A stretch of DNA of 64,000 bases from JABDLO01 sp041749255 (GCA_041749255.1 JBGTBR010000004.1:3231-67230); one strand, 5' to 3'; shown: positions 27,344 to 37,034, numbered from the stretch's first letter. Notes: generated by a model not told the origin, from the letters alone. A program made the numbers and translations.

Positions 27344-28513
27344 TCATTCTGAAGTATTTTCCCTGTGTAGCAAAGCCCAAACACCCAATACCGGGCCAAT
27401 TGCCAGTAAAATATACACAGCGTACCAGGTGATATAAGCTGAAGCCAATTGAATGGCTTGAATGCTGACAATCGTTATAGAAAATCCTATGCAGTTTACT
27501 ATAGTCAGGGACGTACCTCTGGATTCCTCTTCAGCATTTCTGGCCACTAGTGTAGAAAATAACGGCGAATCAGCAATTACAACCCATCCCCAAAAAAATA
27601 AGAATAAAAGCAATAGCCATACATAGGGCTGATTTAAAAATATGGGTGAAAGGAGGCAACATAGCCCCGATAACACCAAAGCGCCTGTTGCTACTTTTTT
27701 CTCACCTAAATGCTGGGAAATCCACCCTCCTGTTATGCAGGAAATACTACCTGTCCCGATGATAATAAAAGACCATAGAGAGGTATTGACCTCAGATCCG
27801 ACCTGGAATTCCTGGTACCGATCCAGGATTACAGGTACAAATGCCCAAAAGGCATACAACTCCCACATGTGTCCGAAATATCCAAAAGAGGCAGCCCGGA
27901 AGGCAGGGTTTTTAAAACCGGAAAGAAATGACTTCCATTTCAGTGTGGATGCTTTTCTTCGAAAGGGGCCATCCGGAACAAGTATAAACATGACTAAACC
28001 TCCCAGTACACAAAGTGTTGATGAAGTCCAGATCACCGCTTTCCAGGGAAGCCCAAATGACATGCTCTTAACCCAATGTGGAAACGCTGTTCCCAGCACC
28101 AAAGCTCCAACCAAAAACCCAAGAGAAAGTCCTAACCCTTTCTGGTAATGATCGGAAGCTATCTTCATACCTACCGGATAAATTCCCGCCAGAAAAAATC
28201 CAGTGCCAAAGCGAAAAAGCAACAATGACATTTCATTCAATCCCTCCAGAGAAGTTCCTAAATTGAACAATGAGGATAGTAGGCTACTGCACAAAAACAC
28301 CAAAGTCGGTGAAAAACGGTCAGAAATAGTAAGAATAGCAAAAACCAAAGTACCCGTGATAAATCCAAATTGCACAGAACTCGTAAGATGTGCAAGAAAT
28401 CCAGGGTCTAAACCGATAGTGTTTATTAAATCTGCCATCACCGCATTTCCAGCAAACCAAACGGAAGTGCAGAAAAACTGAGATACAACTATTACCGGTA
28501 ATACTCTCTTCAT
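27344..28513 (-). CDS. Major facilitator superfamily transporter
   Basis: 389 residues with about 12 hydrophobic segments. The first half has SDRFSPTLVFLCSSL in the loop between helices 2 and 3 and FRFGTGFFLAGIYPVGMKIASDHYQKGLG, typical of MFS. The second half includes FFWGWVVIADSPLFSTLVARNAEEESRG. The substrate cannot be told; similar proteins are annotated as nitrate/nitrite or cyanate-type antiporters without proof. No transport partner gene is nearby. Confidence 0.92.
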   Translation of the reverse strand: MKRVLPVIVVSQFFCTSVWFAGNAVMADLINTIGLDPGFLAHLTSSVQFGFITGTLVFAILTISDRFSPTLVFLCSSLLSSLFNLGTSLEGLNEMSLLLFRFGTGFFLAGIYPVGMKIASDHYQKGLGLSLGFLVGALVLGTAFPHWVKSMSFGLPWKAVIWTSSTLCVLGGLVMFILVPDGPFRRKASTLKWKSFLSGFKNPAFRAASFGYFGHMWELYAFWAFVPVILDRYQEFQVGSEVNTSLWSFIIIGTGSISCITGGWISQHLGEKKVATGALVLSGLCCLLSPIFLNQPYVWLLLLFLFFWGWVVIADSPLFSTLVARNAEEESRGTSLTIVNCIGFSITIVSIQAIQLASAYITWYAVYILLAIGPVLGVWALLHRENTSE

Positions 28514-28767
28514 CTATTTGGGTTTCCAACCATTGACCAGACGAAATTACTGAATGGATTTATGTATGCATCAAGTATTATTTGATTTATTCGTATTTTC
28601 TTTTTTCTGAAAAAATTCAGGCATATATTCTTCCATTTTCAATTTAAAAGTTCAATGCAGATCAATACAAAGGGAAACAACTACATTAAGTAATGATGAA
28701 TGCTGGCGGTTTATATTGGTTCTAATTATTAAAGCTGTATATCAAAGTATAAACGTTTCAAAATGAA
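28514..28767. other. AT-rich intergenic stretch
   Basis: Upstream of the MFS gene and downstream of the fasciclin gene, both on the reverse strand. Apart from the terminator at its right edge, no ORF, repeat or clear promoter box was found. Confidence 0.4.
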
Positions 28768-28791
28768 AAAGCCGGAGGTTGATCCGGCTTT
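28768..28791 (-). terminator. Terminator of the fasciclin gene
   Basis: AAAGCCGGA (28768-28776) and TCCGGCTTT (28783-28791), a perfect 9-bp stem with a 6-base loop. On the reverse strand it is followed by TTCATTTTG. Confidence 0.8.
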
Positions 28792-28842
28792 CATCACTCA
28801 AATGTAATCTAAGAATTACTACTACTTCTTTTTCAACAAAAC

Positions 28843-29379
28843 CTATTTAGGCATAATAACCGTGTCAATAACATGGATCACACCGTTTGATCCTTTAAGA
28901 TCAGTGGCTACAACAGTGGCTTTATTACCCTGAGCGTCTTTTATGACCACTTTTCCCTCCCATAACTTTACTGTAATTTTTCCACCATTCACGGTTTCTA
29001 CATCGATGGATCCACCACCATCATTAATAGCTTTGATAACGGCAGCTGCATTGAGGTTTCCTTTTACTACATGATACGTTAGTAAACCGGCGAGTTTATC
29101 TTTATTTTCCGGTTGCAACAGAGTGGAAACAGTACCTTGAGGTAATTTTGCAAAAGCGGCATTAGTCGGGGCAAATACTGTAAATGGGCCTTCACTCTTT
29201 AATACTTCTACTAATCCTGCAGCTTGTACAGCAGCTACCAGTGTTGTGTGGTCATCTGAACTGATCGCAATGTCAATAATATCGTTATCGTAAGATATTT
29301 GCTTGACCTGGGTAAAACCCATTGTAATTGTGAACATAAGTAGTGCACTTAATAAAACATTTCCTGACAATTTTTTCAT
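28843..29379 (-). CDS. Secreted fasciclin (FAS1) domain protein
   Basis: 178 residues from ATG 29379, where a clean signal peptide begins (MKKLSGNVLLSALLMF, cleavage near GFTQ). The longer frame to 29466 would put 29 residues in front of it. One FAS1 domain: HTTLVAAVQAAGLVEVL, GPFTVFAPTNAAFAKLP, LTYHVVKG and the closing NGVIHVIDTVIMPK. Such domains mediate adhesion at the cell surface or in the periplasm. Monocistronic. Confidence 0.93.
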   Translation of the reverse strand: MKKLSGNVLLSALLMFTITMGFTQVKQISYDNDIIDIAISSDDHTTLVAAVQAAGLVEVLKSEGPFTVFAPTNAAFAKLPQGTVSTLLQPENKDKLAGLLTYHVVKGNLNAAAVIKAINDGGGSIDVETVNGGKITVKLWEGKVVIKDAQGNKATVVATDLKGSNGVIHVIDTVIMPK

Positions 29380-29580
29380 GACAATTATTTTTTTGTTTAA
29401 ATCAATATAGTATATAACTGAGTTGTATAAATATTGTTTAACGTTAATGACGAAACTTTTAAACAAAATAGAATATATTTTTTAAAAAGATTTTTTTTAT
29501 AGTATTGCAGGGAGTGTATAATTATTGAAACCAAATAAAGACTTTGACTATATTTTTCTTTTAAGATATCATAAGTTGCT

Positions 29581-29588
29581 TAATTTTG
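29581..29588 (+). promoter_or_regulatory. -7 element of the yebC gene
   Basis: TAATTTTG, an exact TAnnTTTG match, about 49 bases before the start codon. The -33 region is unclear (T-rich at about 29553-29562). Confidence 0.45.
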
Positions 29589-29636
29589 CGGAAAATTAAC
29601 TTTAGAAACCAATCAATTTATCTTCATATCTGAATT

Positions 29637-30347
29637 ATGGGACGAGCGTTTGAATACAGAAGAGCGGCGAAGGAGAAAAGATGGGCCCAAATGTCAAGGG
29701 TTTTTCCAAAAATAGCGAAAGCCATTACCATTGCTGCAAAGGAAGGAGGGAGTGACGCAGACATGAATCCAAAGCTAAGATTGGCCATTCAAAATGCCAA
29801 GGCAGCCAATATGCCAAAAGATAACATTGAAAAAGCCATAGAACGTGCTTTGGGAAAAGATGCCGAAAACTTTTCCGAAATAAATTATGAAGGTAAAGGT
29901 CCCCATGGCGTGTTGGTTTTTGTTGAATGTGCTACGGACAATCCTAACAGAACCGTTGCTAATGTAAAATCTTATTTTAATAAAGCAGGAGGTGGCATAG
30001 TTCCTACAGGAAGTCTTGAATTTCTATTTGACAGGAAAGCAGTCATCGAGTTTCAAAAACCTGAGGAATTGGATTTGGAAGAGCTTGAATTCGAATTGAT
30101 AGATCATGGTCTTGAGTATTTTGAAATCGACGGAAATACAGTATATGCATATGGTGATTATAAAGACTTTGGCAACCTTACCCACGCTTTTGAACAAAAA
30201 GGAATTCCCATGTCAGAATCCACCCTGGAAAGAATTCCCAATTCACCTGTAGAGTTTTCCGACGAACAAATTCCCGATATTGAAAAACTGCTCGATAAAC
30301 TGGAAGATGACGAAGATATACAGGCAGTATATACAAACATGGCCTGA
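29637..30347 (+). CDS. YebC/PmpR family protein
   Basis: 236 residues, full family length. The conserved opening MGRAFEYRRAAKEKRWAQMSR replaces the GHSKW of proteobacterial members, as usual in Bacteroidota. Then GGSDADMNPKLRLAIQNAKA, NMPKDNIEKAIERALG, YEGKGPHGVLVFVECATDN and a DD/E-rich C-terminal domain. The family has been described as DNA-binding regulators and, more recently, as factors easing ribosome stalling. The role here is not evident. Confidence 0.95.
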   Translation: MGRAFEYRRAAKEKRWAQMSRVFPKIAKAITIAAKEGGSDADMNPKLRLAIQNAKAANMPKDNIEKAIERALGKDAENFSEINYEGKGPHGVLVFVECATDNPNRTVANVKSYFNKAGGGIVPTGSLEFLFDRKAVIEFQKPEELDLEELEFELIDHGLEYFEIDGNTVYAYGDYKDFGNLTHAFEQKGIPMSESTLERIPNSPVEFSDEQIPDIEKLLDKLEDDEDIQAVYTNMA

Positions 30348-30512
30348 TATTAAAAGGTATGGGTTTATGGTTCTTGTCACACCCATTCATTTTTGAATTG
30401 GAGTACCCATGTGGATTTAGAAAAATATAGTTGAATGATGAGATCTACCATTCATTCCAATATTAAATCTCGCTAAAGGATATCCTACCTTTGCGAAGAT
30501 ACCAATCCAGGC

Positions 30513-33044
30513 TTAATCCACCATAAACAAAGCATTGGCGAAGATGTGTAATCCACTATGCCAGAATCCTCTGTATAAAGGATTGTCAATCATATACACA
30601 ATACTACCTCTACCTTTATTTTCGACTGCAAAAGTTGTGGTATTGGCTAATTTTGGCTTCAGTTCAGAACCTATAAACCCAAAATGGCTAACATTATCGG
30701 GAATATATACCGGATTTGATGCATTTTTTAGCAGGCTGAACTTCCGTGGAGACGTTTTTAATGAATAATAATATGGGAGTTCCAGGCCATATGTAAGTGG
30801 GTGACTCTGGTCAATTTCATTTTTAATGATGGCTCCGGGTATCATGTTAGAAATACTCCTTCTTTCACTGCCTTCAAAGTGTTCAAACCTTTCCATCAGG
30901 GCTTTTTCTTCTGCTAATTTTTCGTCATTTTTCTTTTCCTCATCTGTGGCAAACTCTTTCAACAAATACCCTTCTTTATCGGCAAACAATCTCAATGCAC
31001 CTGCAATAGCAACGACTTTTCCGCCACCACTGATCCACGAATCCATTTTATCTGTAAAGGATTTTGGTAAAGTGTAAAATCCGTCAGGTAATACAAGGAT
31101 ATCAAAATCGCTCAGATCGATCCGGTTTACATTGTTTATGTCTACTATGCTAATAGGGTAGTCCAGGTGATTTTCGAAAAAGTGCCAAACTTGTCCGAAG
31201 CCATTGCTACTTACACCATCACCTGATATAGTAAACACCCTCGGAGCTTTTAGTAGTGTAAAATTTCTCCCACCAAGATCTCTGCCTGTATTGGTAAAAC
31301 CTGTACTGACACAACCTCGTTCAGCATAGTGTTCCTCAAAGAGGGCCATGATAAGCGAATCAAAATTCTTAACGTGTTTATTGTCCGCGCGAAGAGCAAA
31401 TACATAATTTCCTTTCATTTCCTTATCCTCCAGTTGGAGTTCTTTTTTCGAAACGCGTACATGTATTTCTTTCTTCAGCAAACCGGATAAGATACTTTGT
31501 CCAGAGTGACCTTCCCATTTGAAATAGTAGGCATAGGGTTTTTCCACACAGCTCCAGTCTTTTTCCTTCGTTTTTGATTCTGTCTTAATTACGGGAAGTA
31601 CATCCATGCCAAAAGTGGTGACCCCATAAGCATAAGGGAGGCTCCAGGCTGTAATGTCGTACGTTACGGAATCTTCCAGGCTGTGCTCCGGCTCCATCAA
31701 TATTTGAAGAAAGGTGGATTTGGGTTGATGGCCAGAAATGATCATATCCCCTGGTTCTATTGTGTAAGCTTCTTTTTTAGATTCGGTGTAATTGTAGCCG
31801 GTAGAATTGATTTTTTCAGTGCTGTAACCATACTGAATGCGATTTTTATCGAAAAGCTTTGCGAGAGACTTTTGGTTCTCTGAAGATTTGATCACATAGC
31901 CTTTAAATAAACCTTTAGGAGATGCAACTGCATCAGCAAAGTATGTTTTAAACTGGTCAATGACGGCATCGGCGTTATTGGAGCTCACTTCTATGGTGGA
32001 TAAGGATGCAATGGTATGTTGCTCAATCCGATCCCTGAGGGTTAGAATGTCATCATTATTCATTTTTACAGCTCTTCCGGCACCTATTCCCCCTTTTTCA
32101 TACGTCATACCGATGGAACCGTGATAGGTGGGATAAGTGTCTCCATAGCTTGGATAAAAAAGGTCAAAAGACTCTCTCGTGAAATATATCCAGCCTTCCT
32201 GATCAAAATACCGGGTGTGATTCTTTCCAATCTCGACCTGAAAGTCGCGTTGCCATTGTGTGATATAATTGTGGTAAGGAGCGGCTGCCGGAGCAAAGTA
32301 ATAATGCGAATTGTACCCCATTTCATGAATATCAGCATGCACATGGGGAAGCCAATCGTTGTATTTAACCATTCTTTGCTCGGATTCAATTTGAGTTTGC
32401 CACGCCCAGTCTCTGTTCAGATCGAAAAGATAGTGATTTACCCGTCCCCCCGGCCAGGGTTCCATATGTTCCCGGTCATCGGTTTCCGGATGAATATGCT
32501 TGCCGCTCTCTCTGAGCATCCAATGAGAATACCTGGAATAACCATCGGGATTGAGGGAGGGATCGATGATCACGACCGTATTTTCCAACCACTTTTGTAC
32601 TTTTTCATCAGGTGCAGCTAGTGTATGCATCACTGTCATACTGGCTTCAGAGCCTGCAGCTTCATTGCCATGCACGCTGTAGCTCAGCCATACAATGGCT
32701 TTTTCGATGGAGTTGTCTGGCTCGGGATGTAATCCAGCATTATACAAATTGGTTGTTCGTATTTTTTCTAATTGGTTAAGGTTTTCCGGACTGGTAATAA
32801 AAACCAATGCCAATGGCCTTTTCTCATAGGTATATCCGTATACCTCCATTTTCACATAGGGGGAGTTATCAGCCAAATATTGGGTGTAAGCCAGCAACTG
32901 GTGATGGGGTGTAAATTGCTTACCGTATTCTGTTATGAGAAATTCTTCCGGTGTTTGTAATTGACCCAATAATACGCCTGCATTAAAAACCATTAACAAG
33001 ATCAAACTAAAAAATCCTTTTTTTGAAAATACACTATTACCCAT
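30513..33044 (-). CDS. Secreted M14 family zinc carboxypeptidase
   Basis: 843 residues with a signal peptide (cleavage near VLLGQ, residue 28). The M14 zinc ligands are H125-G-N-E128 in SYSVHGNEAAGSEA and H240 in HADIHEMG. The catalytic domain covers about residues 45-350. The C-terminal half contains a GATase1-like segment (FDILVLPDGFYTLPK, SGGGKVVAIAGALRL) seen in other large Bacteroidota M14 peptidases. Likely removes C-terminal residues from peptides in the periplasm or outside. Own promoter, no operon. Confidence 0.93.
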   Translation of the reverse strand: MGNSVFSKKGFFSLILLMVFNAGVLLGQLQTPEEFLITEYGKQFTPHHQLLAYTQYLADNSPYVKMEVYGYTYEKRPLALVFITSPENLNQLEKIRTTNLYNAGLHPEPDNSIEKAIVWLSYSVHGNEAAGSEASMTVMHTLAAPDEKVQKWLENTVVIIDPSLNPDGYSRYSHWMLRESGKHIHPETDDREHMEPWPGGRVNHYLFDLNRDWAWQTQIESEQRMVKYNDWLPHVHADIHEMGYNSHYYFAPAAAPYHNYITQWQRDFQVEIGKNHTRYFDQEGWIYFTRESFDLFYPSYGDTYPTYHGSIGMTYEKGGIGAGRAVKMNNDDILTLRDRIEQHTIASLSTIEVSSNNADAVIDQFKTYFADAVASPKGLFKGYVIKSSENQKSLAKLFDKNRIQYGYSTEKINSTGYNYTESKKEAYTIEPGDMIISGHQPKSTFLQILMEPEHSLEDSVTYDITAWSLPYAYGVTTFGMDVLPVIKTESKTKEKDWSCVEKPYAYYFKWEGHSGQSILSGLLKKEIHVRVSKKELQLEDKEMKGNYVFALRADNKHVKNFDSLIMALFEEHYAERGCVSTGFTNTGRDLGGRNFTLLKAPRVFTISGDGVSSNGFGQVWHFFENHLDYPISIVDINNVNRIDLSDFDILVLPDGFYTLPKSFTDKMDSWISGGGKVVAIAGALRLFADKEGYLLKEFATDEEKKNDEKLAEEKALMERFEHFEGSERRSISNMIPGAIIKNEIDQSHPLTYGLELPYYYSLKTSPRKFSLLKNASNPVYIPDNVSHFGFIGSELKPKLANTTTFAVENKGRGSIVYMIDNPLYRGFWHSGLHIFANALFMVD

Positions 33045-33113
33045 TCCCTTTTAATTAATTGTTTACAAATCAAAACACAAATCCAACTGATGAGAAAGAT
33101 TTTTTGAAGGATA

Positions 33114-33121
33114 CAAATATA
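33114..33121 (-). promoter_or_regulatory. -7 element of the M14 peptidase gene
   Basis: Reverse strand TATATTTG, an exact TAnnTTTG match, about 70 bases before the start codon. Confidence 0.5.
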
Positions 33122-33243
33122 GATGATTTGCCCAAGCATTGTAAGTGAAATTTTGAGAAAAAATAAAAAGCAGATACAGCAAGACGTTTTAAGGCATAAT
33201 TTTTGACATATTAAAGATATTATTAATTTATAAATACTTATTA

Positions 33244-33792
33244 ATGAAATATATTTTACTAATTTTTGCCATAATGATTGCCTTTATGATTTCTTCTTGC
33301 AGCACCAGCAGTAAAACGTATTCTCATTACACTTCAAAAAAGAAAACAAGGTCAAATAAGGTAGAAAAGGAATTATCCAGGGAATATGATATACGCAATG
33401 AGATCATTGTGACAGCCCTTCAATATGTAGGCAGATCATATCGGTATGGTGGCAAGACGCCTCAAAGTGGTTTTGATTGTTCTGGTTTTATATCTTACGT
33501 ATACACTGAGGCGGGAATTCCCTTATCCGGAGCATCTCATGACCAGGCTCAGTTAGGTATTCTTAAATCCTATGAAAACCTTCAACCTGGTGATCTTGTA
33601 TTTTTTGGGAATAAGGACAAGGTGAGTCATGTGTCATTGGTATTAAAAAATGAAAAAGACCAATTGGAAGTGATTCACTGCACCACTTCTATGGGAGTGA
33701 AAATTGATAAAATATCCAATAGCTCATATTGGAAAGGAAAATTTCTTTTTGCCAGGGACATATTGCATTCCATTGAATGGGTCTCAAAATAG
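33244..33792 (+). CDS. NlpC/P60 (C40) peptidoglycan endopeptidase lipoprotein
   Basis: 182 residues. The lipobox ISSC gives lipidation at Cys19. After a basic linker comes a C40 domain: the catalytic Cys79 in GFDCSGFISYVY, His129 in VSHVSLVL and a third polar residue in the VIHCTT segment. The family cleaves gamma-D-Glu-diaminopimelate or related cross-links of peptidoglycan. Likely anchored to the outer membrane facing the periplasm. Confidence 0.95.
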   Translation: MKYILLIFAIMIAFMISSCSTSSKTYSHYTSKKKTRSNKVEKELSREYDIRNEIIVTALQYVGRSYRYGGKTPQSGFDCSGFISYVYTEAGIPLSGASHDQAQLGILKSYENLQPGDLVFFGNKDKVSHVSLVLKNEKDQLEVIHCTTSMGVKIDKISNSSYWKGKFLFARDILHSIEWVSK

Positions 33793-33870
33793 TAATCAGG
33801 GATTTTTACTGGAATAATAAAAACAAATCATTATTATCCAACATTTACTAGAATATCCGCTCAGAATCAA

Positions 33871-33878
33871 TATTTTTG
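33871..33878 (+). promoter_or_regulatory. -7 element of adk
   Basis: TATTTTTG, an exact TAnnTTTG match, 28 bases before the adk start. TTTA at 33844-33847 could be a weak -33 box. Confidence 0.45.
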
Positions 33879-33906
33879 GCACCTTAAAGAAAATAGTACT
33901 GAACGA

Positions 33907-34479
33907 ATGATCAATATAATTTTATTTGGCCCTCCTGGTTCGGGTAAAGGGACACAGGCAAAAAAGCTGGCAGAAAAATATAACCTGGTTCATATCTCAA
34001 CAGGGGACTTGTTTAGGTATGAAATGGGCAATAACACCCCATTGGGGCAAAAAGCAAAGGAATATATAGCTAAGGGTAAATTGGTTCCGGATGAAGTGAC
34101 CATTGGTATGCTTGAAAATAAGGTGAAAGAAACAGTAGACACGGGAGGTTTTATTTTCGATGGCTATCCCCGAAATATTGTCCAATCCGAAGCATTGGAT
34201 AGAATTTTATCTGAGAATGGCCACAAATTATCTTCCTTAATAGCATTGGAAGTATCTGAAGAAGAAATTATCGATAGAATAGTACATCGCGGAAAAACTT
34301 CCGGAAGATTGGATGATAATAATGTTGAAATCATTCGCAAAAGAATAGAAGTATACAAAAATGAAACTACGCCTGTATTTGAATACTATAGTGAAAAGAA
34401 TAAATCCCATTTAGTTTATGGTATGGGAACCATCGATGAAATCTTTGGAAGGATATGTGATGTAATCGATGCTATTTAA
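33907..34479 (+). CDS. adk: Adenylate kinase
   Basis: 190 residues, the short-LID form. P-loop GPPGSGKGT at residues 8-16, STGDLFRYEM for AMP binding, GFIFDGYPRNIVQSEAL with the DGYPR signature, and RIVHRGKTSGRLDDN in the LID. It lacks the long zinc-type LID insertion. It interconverts ATP+AMP and 2 ADP. The next gene, 218 bp on, is obgE. Confidence 0.97.
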   Translation: MINIILFGPPGSGKGTQAKKLAEKYNLVHISTGDLFRYEMGNNTPLGQKAKEYIAKGKLVPDEVTIGMLENKVKETVDTGGFIFDGYPRNIVQSEALDRILSENGHKLSSLIALEVSEEEIIDRIVHRGKTSGRLDDNNVEIIRKRIEVYKNETTPVFEYYSEKNKSHLVYGMGTIDEIFGRICDVIDAI

Positions 34480-34697
34480 GCGTAGGGATACTACCTTACA
34501 GTAATTTAAACCCCTTACCCTATTCACACTCCTGGTAAGTTCAATAATATAGATATATCTGCACATAGGTAACCCATTTTAATTTCTAAAGCGCAAATGC
34601 TGGAATGACTACAAACTTAAACAGAATCAACTTGGTTCTCATCAATGTATTATGACATATAGATACTTTGAGATAACATTATAATTCTAATACTCTT

Positions 34698-35696
34698 ATG
34701 GCTGAACAAAACTTTGTGGACTATGTAAAGATTCATTTCCGCTCCGGCCATGGTGGTCCAGGATCTGTCCATTTTTTCAGAGACAACAAAAATCCAAGGG
34801 GAGGTCCTGATGGGGGAGACGGTGGACGTGGAGGAAACATAATTTTAAAGGGAAACTCTCAAATGTGGACACTTTTGCCACTTAGGTACAGAAAACACAT
34901 CATTGCCGGAAATGGAGAGCCTGGAAGAGGCAGCCATTCATCCGGAGCTTCCGGTAAAGACATCATCATTGATGTTCCTGTAGGTACGGTTTTGAAAGAC
35001 GGAGAGACCGGTGAATTTGAGCTGGAGATAACCAAGCACGGAGAAACTAAAATCGCTGTTGCAGGTGGCCGGGGAGGTTTGGGCAACAGTCATTTTAAAT
35101 CATCGACTCACCAGGCTCCAAAGTATGCCCAACCGGGTGAAGCGGGATATGAGGGGTGGAAGATTTTAGAATTAAAAATCATTGCTGATGTGGGGCTGGT
35201 AGGATTTCCCAATGCCGGTAAATCTACGTTATTGTCTGTACTCTCGGCTGCCACACCTAAAATTGATAATTATCCGTTTACCACTCTGACCCCTAATTTG
35301 GGAATGGTGTATTACCGGGATGACCATTCATTCGTCATGGCAGACATACCCGGGATTATTGAAAAAGCCAGTGAAGGAAAAGGATTGGGACTTAGGTTTC
35401 TGAGGCATATTGAGAGGAATGCTGTTCTATTGTTCATGGTGGCTGCTGATGCGGATGATATTAAAAAGCAATACGAAATACTACTGGGAGAGTTGGAGAA
35501 TTACAATCCTGAACTCATTCATAAACCCAGGCTTTTGGCTATCTCAAAATCCGACATGCTTGATAGTGAGATGAAAGGGTGGATCAAAAACGAACTGGTT
35601 CTGGATATACCTTATTTGTTTATTTCTTCCGTTGCCGAGCAGGGATTAACAGAACTAAAGGATAAACTGTGGGAAATGTTAAATGAAGAAGTGTAA
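34698..35696 (+). CDS. obgE: GTPase Obg/CgtA
   Basis: 332 residues. The glycine-rich Obg fold (residues 1-157: GGPDGGDGGRGGNIILKG, GNGEPGRGSHSSGASGKD) precedes a G domain with G1 GFPNAGKST, G3 DIPGIIEKASEGKGLG, G4 SKSD and G5 SSVAEQG. No third C-terminal domain. It is an essential ribosome-assembly and stress-linked GTPase. Confidence 0.97.
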   Translation: MAEQNFVDYVKIHFRSGHGGPGSVHFFRDNKNPRGGPDGGDGGRGGNIILKGNSQMWTLLPLRYRKHIIAGNGEPGRGSHSSGASGKDIIIDVPVGTVLKDGETGEFELEITKHGETKIAVAGGRGGLGNSHFKSSTHQAPKYAQPGEAGYEGWKILELKIIADVGLVGFPNAGKSTLLSVLSAATPKIDNYPFTTLTPNLGMVYYRDDHSFVMADIPGIIEKASEGKGLGLRFLRHIERNAVLLFMVAADADDIKKQYEILLGELENYNPELIHKPRLLAISKSDMLDSEMKGWIKNELVLDIPYLFISSVAEQGLTELKDKLWEMLNEEV

Positions 35697-35738
35697 TTTG
35701 ATTTCAATTTGTGAGTTATTAAGTTACTAGGTTATTGA

Positions 35739-35804
35739 GTTATGGTTAATATAGGAACCCTTAGTTTTGGTTTTGGTTTTTGTTATGGTTAATATAAGAA
35801 CCCT
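35739..35804. repeat. Direct repeat of 23 bp
   Basis: 35739-35761 and 35782-35804 are the same 23 bases with one mismatch (GTTATGGTTAATATA core, then GAACCCT), offset by 43 bp, with GGTTTTGGTTTT between them. Non-coding, between convergent obgE and the TPR gene. Confidence 0.7.
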
Positions 35805-35825
35805 CACAATTAAAATAAACTAATA

Positions 35826-36437
35826 TTATCTCATTTTAGGTCGGCGTCTTTTGCCTCCCTGATTCATCATTTGCTGACCGGCTTTTCCCATACCACGCAC
35901 AGCATTCACCTGACCTCGATTTATGAGTGCTTTTTCAAATTGATTCATCTGCTCTTTAAGTTGACCCTCAGTGATTTTTAACTTTTTAGCTTGATTAAAA
36001 TAGTTTTTAGCGGCGTTCCACTTGTTTTTAGCTCCATTTATATTGGCTAGCTGCAGCAAAACCATGGCTTTTTCATTCTCAGAAGGGAGTTTGAGGTTCA
36101 GGGCTTTATTGAATTCATCTTCTGCGGCATTATGATCACCCTTATGCATCCTGATTGACCCTTTCATAATGAAATAAAAAGCTCTGTTTGTAACGTACAG
36201 CCATCGGGGAGAAAGAGTCATGCCTAATCGTTTTTCAGCTCCGTCAAAATCCATTTTTTGTACAAAATTGGCTGCTGATGCTACCGTACCCAATAGTATG
36301 TAACTAACCAATAATAATATTCCAATGAGAAGTAGTGGCCAGGAATAAATAAACCCTTCCATGATGGTCAATACAATGCCTCCGACAAATAATAAGGCAA
36401 TCAGGGCAAGTTTAATGTATATGTTGATGATAAACAT
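35826..36437 (-). CDS. Small TPR-containing membrane protein
   Basis: 203 residues. Two hydrophobic segments at the N-terminus (LALIALLFVGGIVLTI and WPLLLIGILLLVSYILLG) anchor it in the inner membrane. The rest is helical with TPR-like units (GDHNAAEDEFNKALNLKLPS, KNKWNAAKNYFNQAKKL) and a basic GKRRRPKMR end. Probably a protein-protein interaction scaffold; partner unknown. Confidence 0.8.
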   Translation of the reverse strand: MFIINIYIKLALIALLFVGGIVLTIMEGFIYSWPLLLIGILLLVSYILLGTVASAANFVQKMDFDGAEKRLGMTLSPRWLYVTNRAFYFIMKGSIRMHKGDHNAAEDEFNKALNLKLPSENEKAMVLLQLANINGAKNKWNAAKNYFNQAKKLKITEGQLKEQMNQFEKALINRGQVNAVRGMGKAGQQMMNQGGKRRRPKMR

Positions 36438-36458
36438 AATATGTCATATTTAGAAGTC

Positions 36459-36466
36459 CAAAGATA
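36459..36466 (-). promoter_or_regulatory. -7 element of the TPR protein gene
   Basis: Reverse strand TATCTTTG, an exact TAnnTTTG match, 21 bases before the start codon. Confidence 0.5.
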
Positions 36467-36544
36467 ATAATTAATGCGGATAAAAGTCATGAAAAGCGAT
36501 AGGAGGTGTATGACAAATTGCAGATCTATGCTGCACATTTTATT

Positions 36545-36655
36545 CATTTGTGTTTAGAGGGTTTAGGGAGTTTAGAGGGTTTAGACTGTTGAATTTTTGA
36601 ATCACAAGTGAAAAGTGAAAAGTTGGGAAGTTTAAAGAGTTGAGTCGTTTAGGGT
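36545..36655. repeat. Low-complexity repeat block C (non-coding)
   Basis: GTTTAGAGGGTTTAGG-type units (about 36550-36585), then a 19-base string (36606-36624, AAGTGAAAAGTGAAAAGTT) that is identical to 16288-16306 in block A. Non-coding. The remainder up to 37034 holds only an AAGGCA-rich phrase (about 36880-36900) and a short palindrome TATCGCG-CC-CGCGATA at 37015-37030. Confidence 0.7.
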
Positions 36656-36670
36656 TAATATGAATAGCCT

Positions 36671-36721
36671 CGGGCTTTAGCCCGGGGTTGGAATTAGAAA
36701 TACGTATATGGGCTTTAGCCC
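36671..36721. repeat. REP-like pair of GGGCTTTAGCCC palindromes
   Basis: CGGGCTTTAGCCCG at 36671-36684 and GGGCTTTAGCCC at 36710-36721, flanked by TTGGAAT on one side and CAACATTCC on the other, giving an outer imperfect inverted arrangement. A degenerate relative lies at 57078-57135. Such paired palindromes resemble REP/BIME elements mobilised by RAYT-type transposases. No such transposase is in the window. Confidence 0.65.
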
Positions 36722-37034
36722 AACATTCCAGCACTATCTTAGCATACTATGTGAGGGTTCGTGCCCACATGTAAATAATCGGAATTAGCCATTTAATCTG
36801 CTTAGCGATTCTTGGATCGTGATTTCGTGGTTGGATAACTAATAATCAGAAACACATAGTAATATCAGGGTAAAATAGCCACTAAGGCAAAAAGGCACCA
36901 AGACCTCACAAAGGGGTAGTTATATATAATGTAAGCTGCCTGCTAATAGCTGCTATTTTTTTCAATTTTCAATTTTTAATTCTTCTTACTATTGCCATTT
37001 TCTTCATTTTGTCATATCGCGCCCGCGATAGGTC

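Noticed and set aside
27322..27471. Extension of the small reverse frame into the MFS gene
   Set aside because: This part lies inside the well-supported C-terminal helices of the MFS transporter in another phase. Only the downstream part was kept, at low confidence.
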